From: Planctomycetota bacterium
Lineage (GTDB): Bacteria > Planctomycetota > JAJSAM01 > JAJVHW01
NCBI GenBank assembly: GCA_021776825.1
Contig: JAJFFG010000004.1
Coordinates: forward strand, 62,001-126,000
DNA: 64,000 nucleotides
Reading direction: 5' to 3'
The notes under the pieces were generated by a model. That model saw nothing but the letters and a program-made list of their open reading frames with translations, did no database searches and was not told the origin of the DNA. Below, piece after piece: positions 24,435-33,178 of this stretch (position 1 is its first letter; each line of letters opens with the position of its first letter). The translations under genes were made by a program, and so were the position numbers.

Positions 24435-25354
24435 TCGACGTTGGCCGCCTGCTCCTTGAGCCGCTCGACGGCGAGCTTGAGATCGACGACGGCGGCGCGG
24501 ATGTCGGTGTCGTTCGACTTCGAGCCGATCGTGTTCGCCTCGCGCGTCATCTCCTGCGAGAGGAACTCGAGTCGTCGGCCGCAGGGCTCACCGGATGCCA
24601 GGGCGTCGCGCGCCTGGGCATCGTGGCTGCGCAGCCGATCGATCTCCTCGGCCACGTCGCTGCGATCCGCCAGGACGGCGACCTCGCGCGCGAGCAGGTC
24701 CTCGGCGACGCCGGAGGAACCCTCGAGGATCGCCGTCAGCCGCTTCTCGAGCCGATCCTTGTGCTCCGCCAGCGCGACCGGCACACGCTCGGCGATGCGG
24801 GCGGCATGACCGTCCATCTCGTCGAGCGTCGCGGAGAGGACCGCGTGCATGCTGGCGCCCTCGGTCCCTCGCATCCCGGCGAGCTGGTCGAGCGCCGCGG
24901 CCACGCCGTCGCGGACGATCGCGACCTCGGCGTCCGCGAGCGTGGTCTGGCCACCCTCCACGAGGACGCCGGGCAGTCGGAGGAGGTCCTCCATGCGCAC
25001 GTCGCTCGGCAACCCGGCGACGTCGGCGGCCTCACGGGCCTGCCGCGCGTAGTCGGCGAGCACCACGGCGTCGATCCGGGAGGGGGCCGCCTGAGTCGTG
25101 CGCACGAGGTTCACCGACAGGGTGACCGTTCCGCGCGTCGCGCGCTCGCGAACCAGCGGCTCGAGCGCGGCGCCCATGCCATCGAGCTCACTCGGCAGAC
25201 GCCAGGACACCTTCAGGTGCTTCGCGTTCACGGAGCGCGCCTCGACCTGGACGGTGATCCCGTCGCCGTGTCGCTCGGCTCGCCCGAAGCCGGTCATCGA
25301 GCGCACGGTGGGAGACGTCGGTGACTCGCTACCGCTGTCCGGCGTGCCGGTCAT
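24431..25354 (-). CDS. yicC: YicC-family endoribonuclease
   Basis: The 307-aa protein has the family start SMTGFGRAERHGDGITVQVE after an 18-residue N-terminal extension, then ARSVNAKHLKVSWRLP. The conserved C-terminal DUF1732 part is CGRRLEFLSQEMTREANTIG followed by SKSNDTDIRAAVVDLK, containing the predicted metal-binding E/D residues. YicC proteins cut and help degrade RNA in E. coli and Bacillus homologues. The gene lies in the common yicC-gmk-rpoZ order. Confidence 0.9.
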   Translation of the reverse strand: MTGTPDSGSESPTSPTVRSMTGFGRAERHGDGITVQVEARSVNAKHLKVSWRLPSELDGMGAALEPLVRERATRGTVTLSVNLVRTTQAAPSRIDAVVLADYARQAREAADVAGLPSDVRMEDLLRLPGVLVEGGQTTLADAEVAIVRDGVAAALDQLAGMRGTEGASMHAVLSATLDEMDGHAARIAERVPVALAEHKDRLEKRLTAILEGSSGVAEDLLAREVAVLADRSDVAEEIDRLRSHDAQARDALASGEPCGRRLEFLSQEMTREANTIGSKSNDTDIRAAVVDLKLAVERLKEQAANVE

Positions 25355-25366
25355 CGCAGGACGGGG

Positions 25367-25711
25367 CTAGTCATCGCCCTCGTTGCCCCCGCCGCCGAGC
25401 GCCTCGCCGCCACCGGTGCCGTCGCCGCCGGTGTCGGCCGCGTTGTCACCGCCCGCGGTCGGGTCGATCGTCACGCTCGGTCCGCCGCCCATCAGCACCG
25501 CGTGCAGGAAGCAGCAGAGGACCCAGACGGTGGCGACCCAGGAGGTGAACTTGTTCACGCTGCCCGTGTTGACGCCGATGGCTTCCATGCCACTGCCGCC
25601 GAGCGCGGCCGCGAGGCCGCCGCCCTTGGGCTCCTGGAGCAGGATCACGACCAAGAGGACGAGGCTGGTCAGGAACGCGGTGACGGTGAGAAGGGCGAGG
25701 ATGAACTGCAT
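25367..25711 (-). CDS. secG: Preprotein translocase subunit SecG
   Basis: The 114-aa protein has two hydrophobic helices (FILALLTVTAFLTSLVLLVV and FTSWVATVWVLCCFLHAVLM). Between them is the SecG loop LLQEPKGGGLAAALGGSGME. SecG assists the SecYE channel. The last ~35 residues are an unusual Gly/Asp tail (for example GGDGTGGGEALGGGG). It lies 12 bp upstream of yicC and 21 bp downstream of tpiA; tpiA-secG is a common pairing. Confidence 0.92.
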   Translation of the reverse strand: MQFILALLTVTAFLTSLVLLVVILLQEPKGGGLAAALGGSGMEAIGVNTGSVNKFTSWVATVWVLCCFLHAVLMGGGPSVTIDPTAGGDNAADTGGDGTGGGEALGGGGNEGDD

Positions 25712-25732
25712 CGCAATGGGCTCCGTGCCGGT

Positions 25733-26500
25733 TCAGCTTCCGCGCCCGGTGTGCGCGGCCTCGATGAGAGCGCGGAATGACGCGCCGTCGAGGGAGGCGC
25801 CTCCGACCAGTACTCCTCCCACGCCTGGGGCGGCGAGGAGCTCGGAGACGTTGGCAGGCTTCACGCTGCCGCCGTACAGGATGCGCGGTTCGTTGCCGGA
25901 CTCCCCGAACTTCTCGACCATCCGGGCTCGCAGATGTCGATGGGCCTCGGAGGCGATCTCGGGTGTGGCCGTCCGTCCGGTGCCGATCGCCCAGACCGGC
26001 TCGTACGCCAGATCCAGGCTCGCGAGGTCGCTCTCGTCGATCTCGGCGAGGATCGCGGTGAGCTGCCGATCGAGCACGGCGTTGGTCGCTTCGGCCTCGC
26101 GATCGGCGAGCTGTTCGCCCAGGCAGGCAATAACCCGCAGCCCGGCGTCGAGCCCGGCACGGACCCGCAGACCGACCTGCTCGTCCGTCGCTCCCGCGGC
26201 CCGGCGCTCGCTGTGCCCGGCCAGCATCGCGGTGCAGCCGGCGTCGGCGACCATGGCGGCGGACGTTTCGCCGGTGTGAGCGCCCTTGGCCGCCTCGTGA
26301 CAGGCCTGGGCCCCGAGGGTCACCCGCGACTCGTCGAGGGCGGCGCGCACGGTGCCGATCAGCGTCGCCGACGGGAATACCGCCACGTCGGGACCCGTCA
26401 GTTCGCCCGCCGCCAGCGCCACCTCGATGGCGAGGGCGTCGGCCTCGTCCGCGAGGAGGTGCATCTTCCAGTTGCCGGCCACGAGGATCGGTCGGGTCAC
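25733..26500 (-). CDS. tpiA: Triosephosphate isomerase
   Basis: The 255-aa TIM barrel interconverts dihydroxyacetone phosphate and glyceraldehyde 3-phosphate. The start is GTG 26500, overlapping the aroF stop (GTGA). Catalytic residues are visible: Lys in VAGNWKMH (about 11), His in AGHSERR (about 93), Glu in AYEPVWAIGTGRTATPE (about 165). The phosphate loop is RILYGGSVKPANVSEL and GGVLVGGASLDG. All key residues are intact. Confidence 0.95.
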   Translation of the reverse strand: MTRPILVAGNWKMHLLADEADALAIEVALAAGELTGPDVAVFPSATLIGTVRAALDESRVTLGAQACHEAAKGAHTGETSAAMVADAGCTAMLAGHSERRAAGATDEQVGLRVRAGLDAGLRVIACLGEQLADREAEATNAVLDRQLTAILAEIDESDLASLDLAYEPVWAIGTGRTATPEIASEAHRHLRARMVEKFGESGNEPRILYGGSVKPANVSELLAAPGVGGVLVGGASLDGASFRALIEAAHTGRGS

Positions 26501-27585
26501 GGAACGGGCTCCGGGTCGGGGTGCTCCGCCGGTGCAGGGACCACCGGAGAGGATGAGGCCAGCGAGGAGGGGGCCAGCGAGGAGGGGGCCAGCGCAGCGT
26601 CGATGGCGCGGATGTCGCGCACGAGCTGCGTCAGCTCGTCCGGGAGGATGGCCTGCGGACCGTCGCTGCGGGCGCGGCTCGGGTCGGTGTGAACCTCGAC
26701 GATGACGCCGGCAGCGCCGACCGCCGCCGCGGCGCGGGCGAGCGACGGCACGATCTGGCGACGCCCACTGGCGTGGGACGGGTCGACGACCACGGGCAAG
26801 TGCGTTCGCTCGGCGAGGATCGGCACGGCCGACAGGTCGAGCGTGTTGCGCGTCGAGCGCTCGAACGTACGGATGCCCCGTTCGCAGAGGACGACCTGCT
26901 CGTTGCCACCGGCGAGCACGTACTCGGCAGAGGTGAGCAGCTCGTCGATCGTCGCGTTCATCCCGCGCTTCAGAAGCACCGGCTTCCGCGTGCGGCCGAC
27001 CTCCGTCAGCAGCGGGAAGTTGTGCATGCTGCGCGAGCCGATCTGAAGCATGTCGGCGTACTCCGAGACCAACTCGACATCCCGCGTGTCCATCACCTCG
27101 GTGACGACAGGCAGGCCGGTCTCGGCGCGCGCCTCGGCGAGGATCTCCAGACCCTCGCGCCCCAGGCCGGCGAAGTTGTACGGCGACGTCCGCGGCTTGA
27201 ACGCTCCGCCGCGCAGCACGCAGGCACCGGCGTCGCGCACGGCGCGCGCGACGTCGAGCATCACCTCGAGGCTCTCGACGGCGCACGGCCCGGCGATCAC
27301 GAGCGTCCCCGGACCACCGAAGACGGCATCGCCCACGCGGACGAGCGTCGGCTCGCTGCGGTGGTCGTGCGTCACCAGGTGGGCGCCGGGCTCATTGACG
27401 AACACGCGCTCGACGCCGGCCAGGCGCTCGACCTCGCAGCGCGCGGCCGACGATGCCGGCGGCCCCTCGATCACCGTGCGTTCGCCGACGGTGCGCACGA
27501 ACGCCTCGAAGCCGAGTCCCTCGATCTCTGCGAGGATGCGCTCACGCTGAGCGGGGGTCAGGTCGGTTCGGCAGAGGATGATCAT
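26497..27585 (-). CDS. aroF: 3-deoxy-7-phosphoheptulonate synthase, type I-beta with ferredoxin-like domain
   Basis: The 362-aa enzyme condenses PEP and erythrose 4-phosphate, the first step of the shikimate pathway. Residues 1-70 form an N-terminal ferredoxin-like regulatory domain, as in Thermotoga-type enzymes. The barrel follows with VIAGPCAVESLEVM, VLRGGAFKPRTSPYNFAGLG, LLKRGMNATIDELL and VVVDPSHASGRR. A C-terminal extension contains five-residue repeats LAPSS/LAPSS/LASSS coded by a 15-bp tandem repeat. It is the first gene of the 27.6-23.0 kb operon, and its stop overlaps the tpiA start. Confidence 0.92.
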   Translation of the reverse strand: MIILCRTDLTPAQRERILAEIEGLGFEAFVRTVGERTVIEGPPASSAARCEVERLAGVERVFVNEPGAHLVTHDHRSEPTLVRVGDAVFGGPGTLVIAGPCAVESLEVMLDVARAVRDAGACVLRGGAFKPRTSPYNFAGLGREGLEILAEARAETGLPVVTEVMDTRDVELVSEYADMLQIGSRSMHNFPLLTEVGRTRKPVLLKRGMNATIDELLTSAEYVLAGGNEQVVLCERGIRTFERSTRNTLDLSAVPILAERTHLPVVVDPSHASGRRQIVPSLARAAAAVGAAGVIVEVHTDPSRARSDGPQAILPDELTQLVRDIRAIDAALAPSSLAPSSLASSSPVVPAPAEHPDPEPVP

Positions 27586-28036
27586 GGGCTGGGATGCGCC
27601 ACGGAACGTAGAGCCCGCGCGGAGCGGGCGCCAAGTTACCGAACGCGCCACGGAACCCCGGAACTCCAACCGGGCGAGGCGCCGGAGCGAATCGTGGGTC
27701 GATCGAGGCCAGAGGGCCCGGTGAGGCGGCTCGAACGGTCCTACCACGCTGTCGGAGGTTCTGCCTCGACGGGCCACGAAGGTTGGCACGACAGCCTGCT
27801 AGCTCTAGGCCGACTGGGTGGCGAGCCGCGACGAATTGCGTCGCGTTTCGGCCCCTGAAGGCTCCACGGGACGAAGACGGCGTGTGGCCGTTGCGCCCGC
27901 TCCAGCCCCGGAAGATCGCACTCATGCCCAGATCGTCGTCCACGGAGGCCAGGCTCTCGTGCCCGGCGGGGGTCTAACTAGCAGCCTGTCGCGCCGGCGG
28001 TCTCTCGCACGGCGACGCCGAAACTCCGACAGGCTG
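27586..28036. other. Gene-free region before the aroF operon
   Basis: About 450 bp upstream of aroF and downstream of the minus-strand exported protein gene. The operon promoter is expected here. I see no credible coding sequence. The only structure is the inverted repeat at 27976-28042, listed separately. Confidence 0.4.
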
Positions 28037-28042
28037 CTAGTT
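27976..28042. repeat. Perfect 16-bp inverted repeat at the end of the exported-protein gene
   Basis: AACTAGCAGCCTGTCG (27976-27991) is the exact reverse complement of CGACAGGCTGCTAGTT (28027-28042), with 35 bases between. The TAG stop of the minus-strand gene at 28037 lies inside the right arm. A long strong stem just after a stop is compatible with a transcription stop, but there is no U-tract. The arms also look like terminal repeats of a very small element. Confidence 0.55.
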
Positions 28043-29434
28043 GGTGCGGAACGTCGAGGCGAACGCCGGGCCGATCTGCTCTCCGTTGAGCCCTCGCACG
28101 CCGTTCTCGACGACGACTTGGTACTCCGAGTCCGGGTCCAGGTTCACGGCCGGGGTGAGCTCGACGCGCACCTCGCCGAGGCGGGTCTGCGCCAGGAAGA
28201 CGCCGACCGTCACGGGCTCGTTGACCGTCTGCTCGCTCGGGGCTCCAGGCGCCGTCTTGGTCTTCGTGAGCGTGAAGGTCGTCTCGTCGACCGTGCGCGG
28301 ATCGAGCGGGCCTGCGAAGCGCACACGCACCGTGAACGTGCGTCGAGCCGGCTGCGGAACCAGGAACGCGTTGTCCGGGTCCTCCCAGTCGGTCGTGGCG
28401 TCCACGAGTCCCTCGCCGTTCGGCGGGGTCACGTTGACGACCCGCGGCCGGTCGACTCCGGTCAGCCCACGACGCTCGTCGACTCCGGCGAATTGGGGCT
28501 CGCTGTTGCGGACCGTGAAGGTCAACGAGGTGCCGGCGAGCCGGAACCCCGACCCGCTCACACCGAACGACACGGTCTTCGGCGCGCGCAGCGGTCGGAG
28601 GATCGAGAGCTCGTACTCCTGACCGACAGCGTAGGCCGCATCCGAGGCATCGCGCCGAGTGGGCAGCTGCGGGAAGAACGTCGCGAAGCGGCGTGAGCGA
28701 CGAACGATCACGCGTCGGTGCTCACGCTGACGGAGCAGCGAGTCGAACGACTGCACGCCGATCGTCGGGTCGACGGGGTGGAAGAACCGCTCGTAGACGT
28801 TGTTCGAACTCAGTTCGGTGAACGCGTTGACGTCCCCTCCGACATGCGCCTCCCAGAGAGCGTCGTCACCAGCGATGAAGCGCCGATACGCCCCGAACGG
28901 GTCACGCTCCGGGTCGAGGAGCTGCGGCGGGTACGTCGCCGTGACGTCGGTCTGGTCGAGTCGAGTCCCGGCGCCTGCGGATGGCCCGAAGTACGTGCGG
29001 ATCGCGCGGTCGATCGCCGCCAGCTTCTTCACCTTGCCGGTGCGCTCGAGTCGGGAGAGGACGCGACTGGCCTTGCGGCGGGCGTCCTCGGGAGTGAGGA
29101 GTTCGACGAGCTGGAAGTACTCCGTGATCGCCTCGGGCCGAACGACGACGCGACTCTGACTGACGCTGTCGAAGAGCGGACGGCCCAACGTGACGAGACC
29201 CTCGGCCTGATCGCCGTCGCTGCGCACCCGCATCGTCCCCACGTCGACGAAGCGTCGCGGCACGTTGCGGCGGAAGCGGACGGTGATCTCCTCGTCGGGG
29301 AAGACCTGCGAGAGCGGTCCCTCCTGCGCGTCGCTCGCGCTGGGCAGACAGAGGCCGGCCACCACTCCGGCGACGAGTGTCGCGAGCCCGGCGAGCCCTC
29401 GTCCCAGCGTCCTGTGCGCATACGCGTTCCGCAT
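28037..29434 (-). CDS. Exported protein with Ig-like repeats
   Basis: The 465-aa protein has a signal peptide (GRGLAGLATLVAGVVAGLCL, ending ASA before DAQEG). The middle is a mixed region with FGAYRRFIAGDDALWEAHVG. The C-terminal ~150 residues look like a bacterial Ig-like (SbsA-type) domain: FTVRVRFAGPLDPRTVDETT, then VRVELTPAVNLDPDSEYQVV and FASTFRTN at the very end. Start ATG 29434 was chosen because the signal peptide begins there. Function is unknown; surface or periplasmic location is inferred. Confidence 0.6.
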   Translation of the reverse strand: MRNAYAHRTLGRGLAGLATLVAGVVAGLCLPSASDAQEGPLSQVFPDEEITVRFRRNVPRRFVDVGTMRVRSDGDQAEGLVTLGRPLFDSVSQSRVVVRPEAITEYFQLVELLTPEDARRKASRVLSRLERTGKVKKLAAIDRAIRTYFGPSAGAGTRLDQTDVTATYPPQLLDPERDPFGAYRRFIAGDDALWEAHVGGDVNAFTELSSNNVYERFFHPVDPTIGVQSFDSLLRQREHRRVIVRRSRRFATFFPQLPTRRDASDAAYAVGQEYELSILRPLRAPKTVSFGVSGSGFRLAGTSLTFTVRNSEPQFAGVDERRGLTGVDRPRVVNVTPPNGEGLVDATTDWEDPDNAFLVPQPARRTFTVRVRFAGPLDPRTVDETTFTLTKTKTAPGAPSEQTVNEPVTVGVFLAQTRLGEVRVELTPAVNLDPDSEYQVVVENGVRGLNGEQIGPAFASTFRTN

Positions 29435-29711
29435 CGTGACCTCCCGCTGCCCGTCCCGTCGCCCGAGTCGAGCGTACGCGCCGATGCCGAGGCGTCGAGA
29501 GCGATCCGTCGCTCGATGCATGCGTTTCGGAGCGCTCGTGACGCGAGTCACGGGCCGGAAGTGCGTGGCGCGCCGGGACCGATCCACGCCGGGCTGCGCG
29601 AGATGCGCGCGAACCGCGGCCGTGGGGCACTACTCTCTGCCGCCGAGGGCGCCGGTGCCTCGAACATCCGGATGCCTCGAAGCCCTGGGCCCCTCGAAGG
29701 GAGCGTGCGCG

Positions 29712-30263
29712 ATGAAGTGGATGAAGCGACTGGCGATCGGACTGATGGCGTTGTTGGTCCTCTGCGTGGGAGGGCTGTTTCTGCTGCCCGCCGAGTGGGA
29801 GGTCACGCGCACGCAGACCATTGACGCGAGTCCCGCCGAGATCCACGCCGTCGTCTCCGACTGGGCGCGATGGCCGGAGTGGAGCACGTTCGACACGATG
29901 GACCCGACGATGACCATGAACCCGCTGCCGGACGACACCACGTCCGTCGGCGCCTCGCGCTCGTGGTCCGGCGACCAAGGCGACGGCGAGATGACCATCG
30001 TCTCGAGCGACCCGGTGACCGGCTTCTCGTTCGACTTGACGATGGCGGGCTTCGAGCCGCTCCGCGGCACGATCACCTACGAGACCGTCGACGGTGGAAC
30101 GCTGGTGACGTGGACGGACAAGGGGACGATGTCGCCCTTCTTCATGCGCCCGCTCGGCCTGTTCATGGACGCCATGCTCGGACCGCACTTCGAGAGCAGC
30201 CTCGTGAACATCGACGAGCTCGCGACGGCCGACGCGCCGGCCGAAGCACCCTCCGAGGACTAG
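29712..30263 (+). CDS. Membrane-anchored SRPBCC/polyketide cyclase-like protein
   Basis: The 183-aa protein begins MKWMKRLAIGLMALLVLC, an N-terminal membrane anchor. A START/Bet v1-like fold follows: ASPAEIHAVVSDWARWPEWS near 40-60, then the strands GEMTIVSSDPVTGFSFDLTM and GGTLVTWTDKGTMSPFFMRP. Proteins of this fold bind hydrophobic ligands in a deep cavity. It ends 3 bp before the convergent GspK stop. The ligand is unknown. Confidence 0.75.
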   Translation: MKWMKRLAIGLMALLVLCVGGLFLLPAEWEVTRTQTIDASPAEIHAVVSDWARWPEWSTFDTMDPTMTMNPLPDDTTSVGASRSWSGDQGDGEMTIVSSDPVTGFSFDLTMAGFEPLRGTITYETVDGGTLVTWTDKGTMSPFFMRPLGLFMDAMLGPHFESSLVNIDELATADAPAEAPSED

Positions 30264-30266
30264 CCG

Positions 30267-31559
30267 CTACTCCTGCTCTTCGACGAGCGGGTCGTGGCGG
30301 CGCTCGACGAACAGCGTCAGGAAGCCGTTGTCGGTGCGTTGCACGACCTCGCGGTACTGGTAGCTCGCGAGCACGTCACGCGGCCCCTCGCTGTCCTCGT
30401 CCTCCTCGAGCTCGCCGAGCGAGTTGACGGTGCCGGTCACCATCGAGGCCTGGACGCGGATCGAGAAGACGCTGCTCACGACGTCGGCGAAGAAGTTGAG
30501 GCGCTCGTACGCGTCGAGTGACTCGCCCATGCCCTCGACGCGCGTGAGCTGGCCCTTGTTGGCGAAGAACCCGGTCGCGTTCTCGTCGTCCGGCGGGTTG
30601 GAGGTCTCGTCCTCCTCGGCGTCGGCACCCTCGCGACGGTGCTCGATGATGTCGTCGGCCAGGTCGGCGTCAGTGCTGTCGAACAGGGCGCGCAGGAGCG
30701 GCTTTCCCACCGTGTTGATGTTGATGCGCAGCGGCGCGTTCTGCGTCGACTCGGCGTGGACCGTGAGGTAGTTGATCAGCCCGGGGATGCCGTTCTGGCG
30801 CGACCACTCCTGGTCGCCGCCCTCGGCCTGGAGGTCGTCGCCCTCCTCCGGGTCGTAGTCCGGGTCCTGCACGTCGTAGAGCACGGAGCGCTTCCAGCGC
30901 CCGCCGGGAACGCGGAGCAGGTCGTCGACGGACTGCAGCCGCCCACGGCCCGTGGGTACGTCGGGCATCGGGTTCTCCTCGGAGTCCGACTGATCCCGTA
31001 GCCACTCCTCGAGCTCCTCGACCATCTCGCGGCCGTCGGAGTCGGTCAGGTCGAGATCGCCGTAGTCCTCGCGGAACTCGTCGATCAGGCGGATGAGGGT
31101 CTCGCGCGTGAATCGGCGCTCCGGAGTGTCCTCCGGCCTGCTCAGACCGAGCAGATTGAGCTTCGAGCGCTCGTCCTCGCACCACGCCTGGAGCTTCACG
31201 TCCGTGTTGCGGTACGTGACCGTGCCCTCTTCGCCGGACGGCGGATCCGTGCTGCGCTCGCCCCAGTTCGAGAGCGTGTCGTGGGAGTGCCACGCCCAGT
31301 CGTCGGCCTCGGTGTCGAGGTTCTCCCCGCTGGTCTGATCGAAGCGGAGCGCTGAGCGCAGGATGTGGACGCGTCCGTCGACCGTCGACTTCAGGAGGAA
31401 GTCGTACATCGTGTTCTTGCCCACGCGATCCTGCGTGACTGCGGTCTGGGCGACCTCGAGCGCTAGCGCTGCGAGCAGCACGAGTGCGATCAGGGTCATG
31501 AGCAGCGCGACGCCGCGGCGTCCGCGGGTCGAGTGGCGGCGGAGGATGGTGGGGCGCAT
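30267..31559 (-). CDS. Type II secretion minor pseudopilin GspK-like
   Basis: The 430-aa protein from ATG 31559 has a prepilin-like start: basic RRHSTRGRRG, then VALLMTLIALVLLAALALEV. GspK features follow: LKLWCEDE-type motif seen as LQAWCEDERSKLNLLGL, the helix-hairpin-like LINYLTVHAESTQNAPLRIN, and ININTVGKPLLRALF. An ATG at 31595 is an alternative start. GspK caps the pseudopilus tip with GspI and GspJ. No other gsp gene lies nearby; an inverted-repeat element starts 57 bp upstream. Confidence 0.75.
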   Translation of the reverse strand: MRPTILRRHSTRGRRGVALLMTLIALVLLAALALEVAQTAVTQDRVGKNTMYDFLLKSTVDGRVHILRSALRFDQTSGENLDTEADDWAWHSHDTLSNWGERSTDPPSGEEGTVTYRNTDVKLQAWCEDERSKLNLLGLSRPEDTPERRFTRETLIRLIDEFREDYGDLDLTDSDGREMVEELEEWLRDQSDSEENPMPDVPTGRGRLQSVDDLLRVPGGRWKRSVLYDVQDPDYDPEEGDDLQAEGGDQEWSRQNGIPGLINYLTVHAESTQNAPLRININTVGKPLLRALFDSTDADLADDIIEHRREGADAEEDETSNPPDDENATGFFANKGQLTRVEGMGESLDAYERLNFFADVVSSVFSIRVQASMVTGTVNSLGELEEDEDSEGPRDVLASYQYREVVQRTDNGFLTLFVERRHDPLVEEQE

Positions 31560-31615
31560 GGGGGGTTGGACGACCGAAGCGGTCGGATCGTCCATCGATC
31601 GATTGTGCCTCACCC

Positions 31616-31864
31616 AGCCCGCATCGTTCACGAGGACTCACGCGCCTGAGCGGTCCCCTGAGCGAAAGATGAATCACCGATCTCCGCGTCGCGCCTGCTC
31701 CGAGACGCTCCTACGTCGCGTTCGCAGCCGCTTCTTGATCTCGGCACTCTGTCCTCGCTCAGGGCGATCCTCGCCGGTGCAGGCGAGTCCCCGCGCTCGT
31801 ACCGACGCCGACGTTCGCGGACCTCGGCGTCACGCAGCGCCCGACCCTCGTGAACGATCCGAGC
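31616..31864. mobile_element. MITE-like inverted-repeat element, copy 1
   Basis: About 249 bp bounded by AGCCCGCATCGTTCACGAGG (31616-31635) and its near-complement CCTCGTGAACGATCCGAGC (31846-31864). The interior shares blocks with copy 2, such as CCGATCTCCGCGT and TCTGTCCTCGCTCAGG. It contains no ORF with coding character. It fills most of the gap between gspK and the DUF89 gene. Confidence 0.65.
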
Positions 31865-31950
31865 ACGGCCTCCAGCCGCGGAGCCCGCGGTCGTCTGCGT
31901 GCAAAAAGCCACCTGCGCGTCTCGGCCAGTCCTATTCTCCGAGGTTCGCC

Positions 31951-32931
31951 ATGAGCCTGCCTCGTGTTCCCGTCCTCGACCCCGCGTGTCGGCCGTGCGT
32001 GCAGCACGACCTCGGCGGTGCCATGCAACTGCTGGGCTACCCGGCCGAGGTCCGCGAACGCGTGATGGCGCGCGCCGAGGCCTGGCTCGACGCCCATCTC
32101 GCCGAGGGCCATCTCCCCAGCTGGTACATCACCGGCGTCCACCGCATCCTCAAGGAAGAGGCCGGGGACCCTCTGCCGTTCCGGGAGCTTCGGGAGGCGT
32201 GCAACCGAGCCGGGCTCGAACTCGCCGAGAAGGTGGCGCAGGACGTCGCCGCCCTGCCGCCCGAGGAACGCTTCGCGATGCTCTGTCGCTGGGCCGTGGC
32301 CGGGAACCACCTGGACTTCCGCACGGCGGGCATCGGCTACGGGTTCGGCGTCGACGAGGTCGAGGGCATGCTGCGCGAGATCGTCGAGCGCGGCTTCGAC
32401 GTCGATCTCACCGCCGAGATCGAGCTCCTGGCTCGCGCCGCCGACCGCATCCTCTTCGTGCCGGACAACGTCGGCGAGATCGCCTTCGACGCGCTGCTGG
32501 TCCGCGAGCTCCGCTCCTACGGTGCCACGGTCGTCGTGCCGTATCGCGGCGGTCCGATCACGAGCGACGCGACGCTGGACGACTTTCAGCAGGTCGGACT
32601 CGACGAGGCCGCGGACGAGATCTTCGAGGCCGGACCGGACACGCTCGGCATCTCGCTCGAGGAGGCGTCGCCTCGCTTGCTCGAGGAGATCGCCCGCGCG
32701 GATCTCGTGCTCACCAAGGGGCAGGCGAACTTCTACCTGGCCTACGGGAACCGGCCCGATCTGGGCGCAGCGGTCGCGTGTCTGCTCACGACGAAGTGCG
32801 ATCACATCTCGGGGAAGTTCGGGACGACTCGTCGACTGGCCATCGCCACCGTGGTGGGTGCGCAGCCTGGCGCCTACGATCTGCTCGGCACGGGCGAGGA
32901 ACCAACGCCTCCTAGCCCGGCCTCTTCATGA
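31951..32931 (+). CDS. DUF89/ARMT1-like damage-control phosphatase
   Basis: The 326-aa protein starts at ATG 31951. It has an N-terminal helical domain with cysteines (DPACRPCVQHDL) and the DUF89 catalytic features RILFVPDNVGEIAFDALLVR (DN..E..FD) and DLVLTKGQANFYLAYGN (KGxxNF). The family has metal-dependent phosphatases acting on damaged sugar or cofactor phosphates; ARMT1 is the human member. The last codons, encoding PSPASS and the TGA, overlap the left end of an inverted-repeat element, so insertion may have changed the C-terminus. Confidence 0.8.
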   Translation: MSLPRVPVLDPACRPCVQHDLGGAMQLLGYPAEVRERVMARAEAWLDAHLAEGHLPSWYITGVHRILKEEAGDPLPFRELREACNRAGLELAEKVAQDVAALPPEERFAMLCRWAVAGNHLDFRTAGIGYGFGVDEVEGMLREIVERGFDVDLTAEIELLARAADRILFVPDNVGEIAFDALLVRELRSYGATVVVPYRGGPITSDATLDDFQQVGLDEAADEIFEAGPDTLGISLEEASPRLLEEIARADLVLTKGQANFYLAYGNRPDLGAAVACLLTTKCDHISGKFGTTRRLAIATVVGAQPGAYDLLGTGEEPTPPSPASS

Positions 32932-33152
32932 CGACTCACACACCTGACCGGTCCAGACCGCCGATCTCCGCGTTGCGCCTCCTCCGAGACGGAACGACGT
33001 CGCAGTCGTCGTCGCGCCTTGATCTCGACGATCTGTCCTCGCTCAGGACGGGCCTCTCGGCGCGTGCCGTGTCCCCCGCATCCAGGCGGCTCCTGACCTC
33101 CCGGACGACGGTCGTCACGGAGTGCGCGAGCCTCATGAATAGGTCGGGCTAG
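32912..33152. mobile_element. MITE-like inverted-repeat element, copy 2
   Basis: About 241 bp with ends CTAGCCCGGCCTCTTCATGA (from 32912) and TCATGAATAGGTCGGGCTAG (to 33152), which are imperfect complements of each other. The interior matches copy 1 in several blocks. Its left end supplies the last residues and stop of the DUF89 gene. Its right end lies 26 bp before the PgsA-like start. Confidence 0.6.
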
Positions 33153-33178
33153 CCCGTAGCCTGGTCGCCGACGTCGCC

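Noticed and set aside
30267..31595. A complete type II secretion locus
   Set aside because: Only GspK is present; upstream is a repeat element and an unrelated DUF89 gene.
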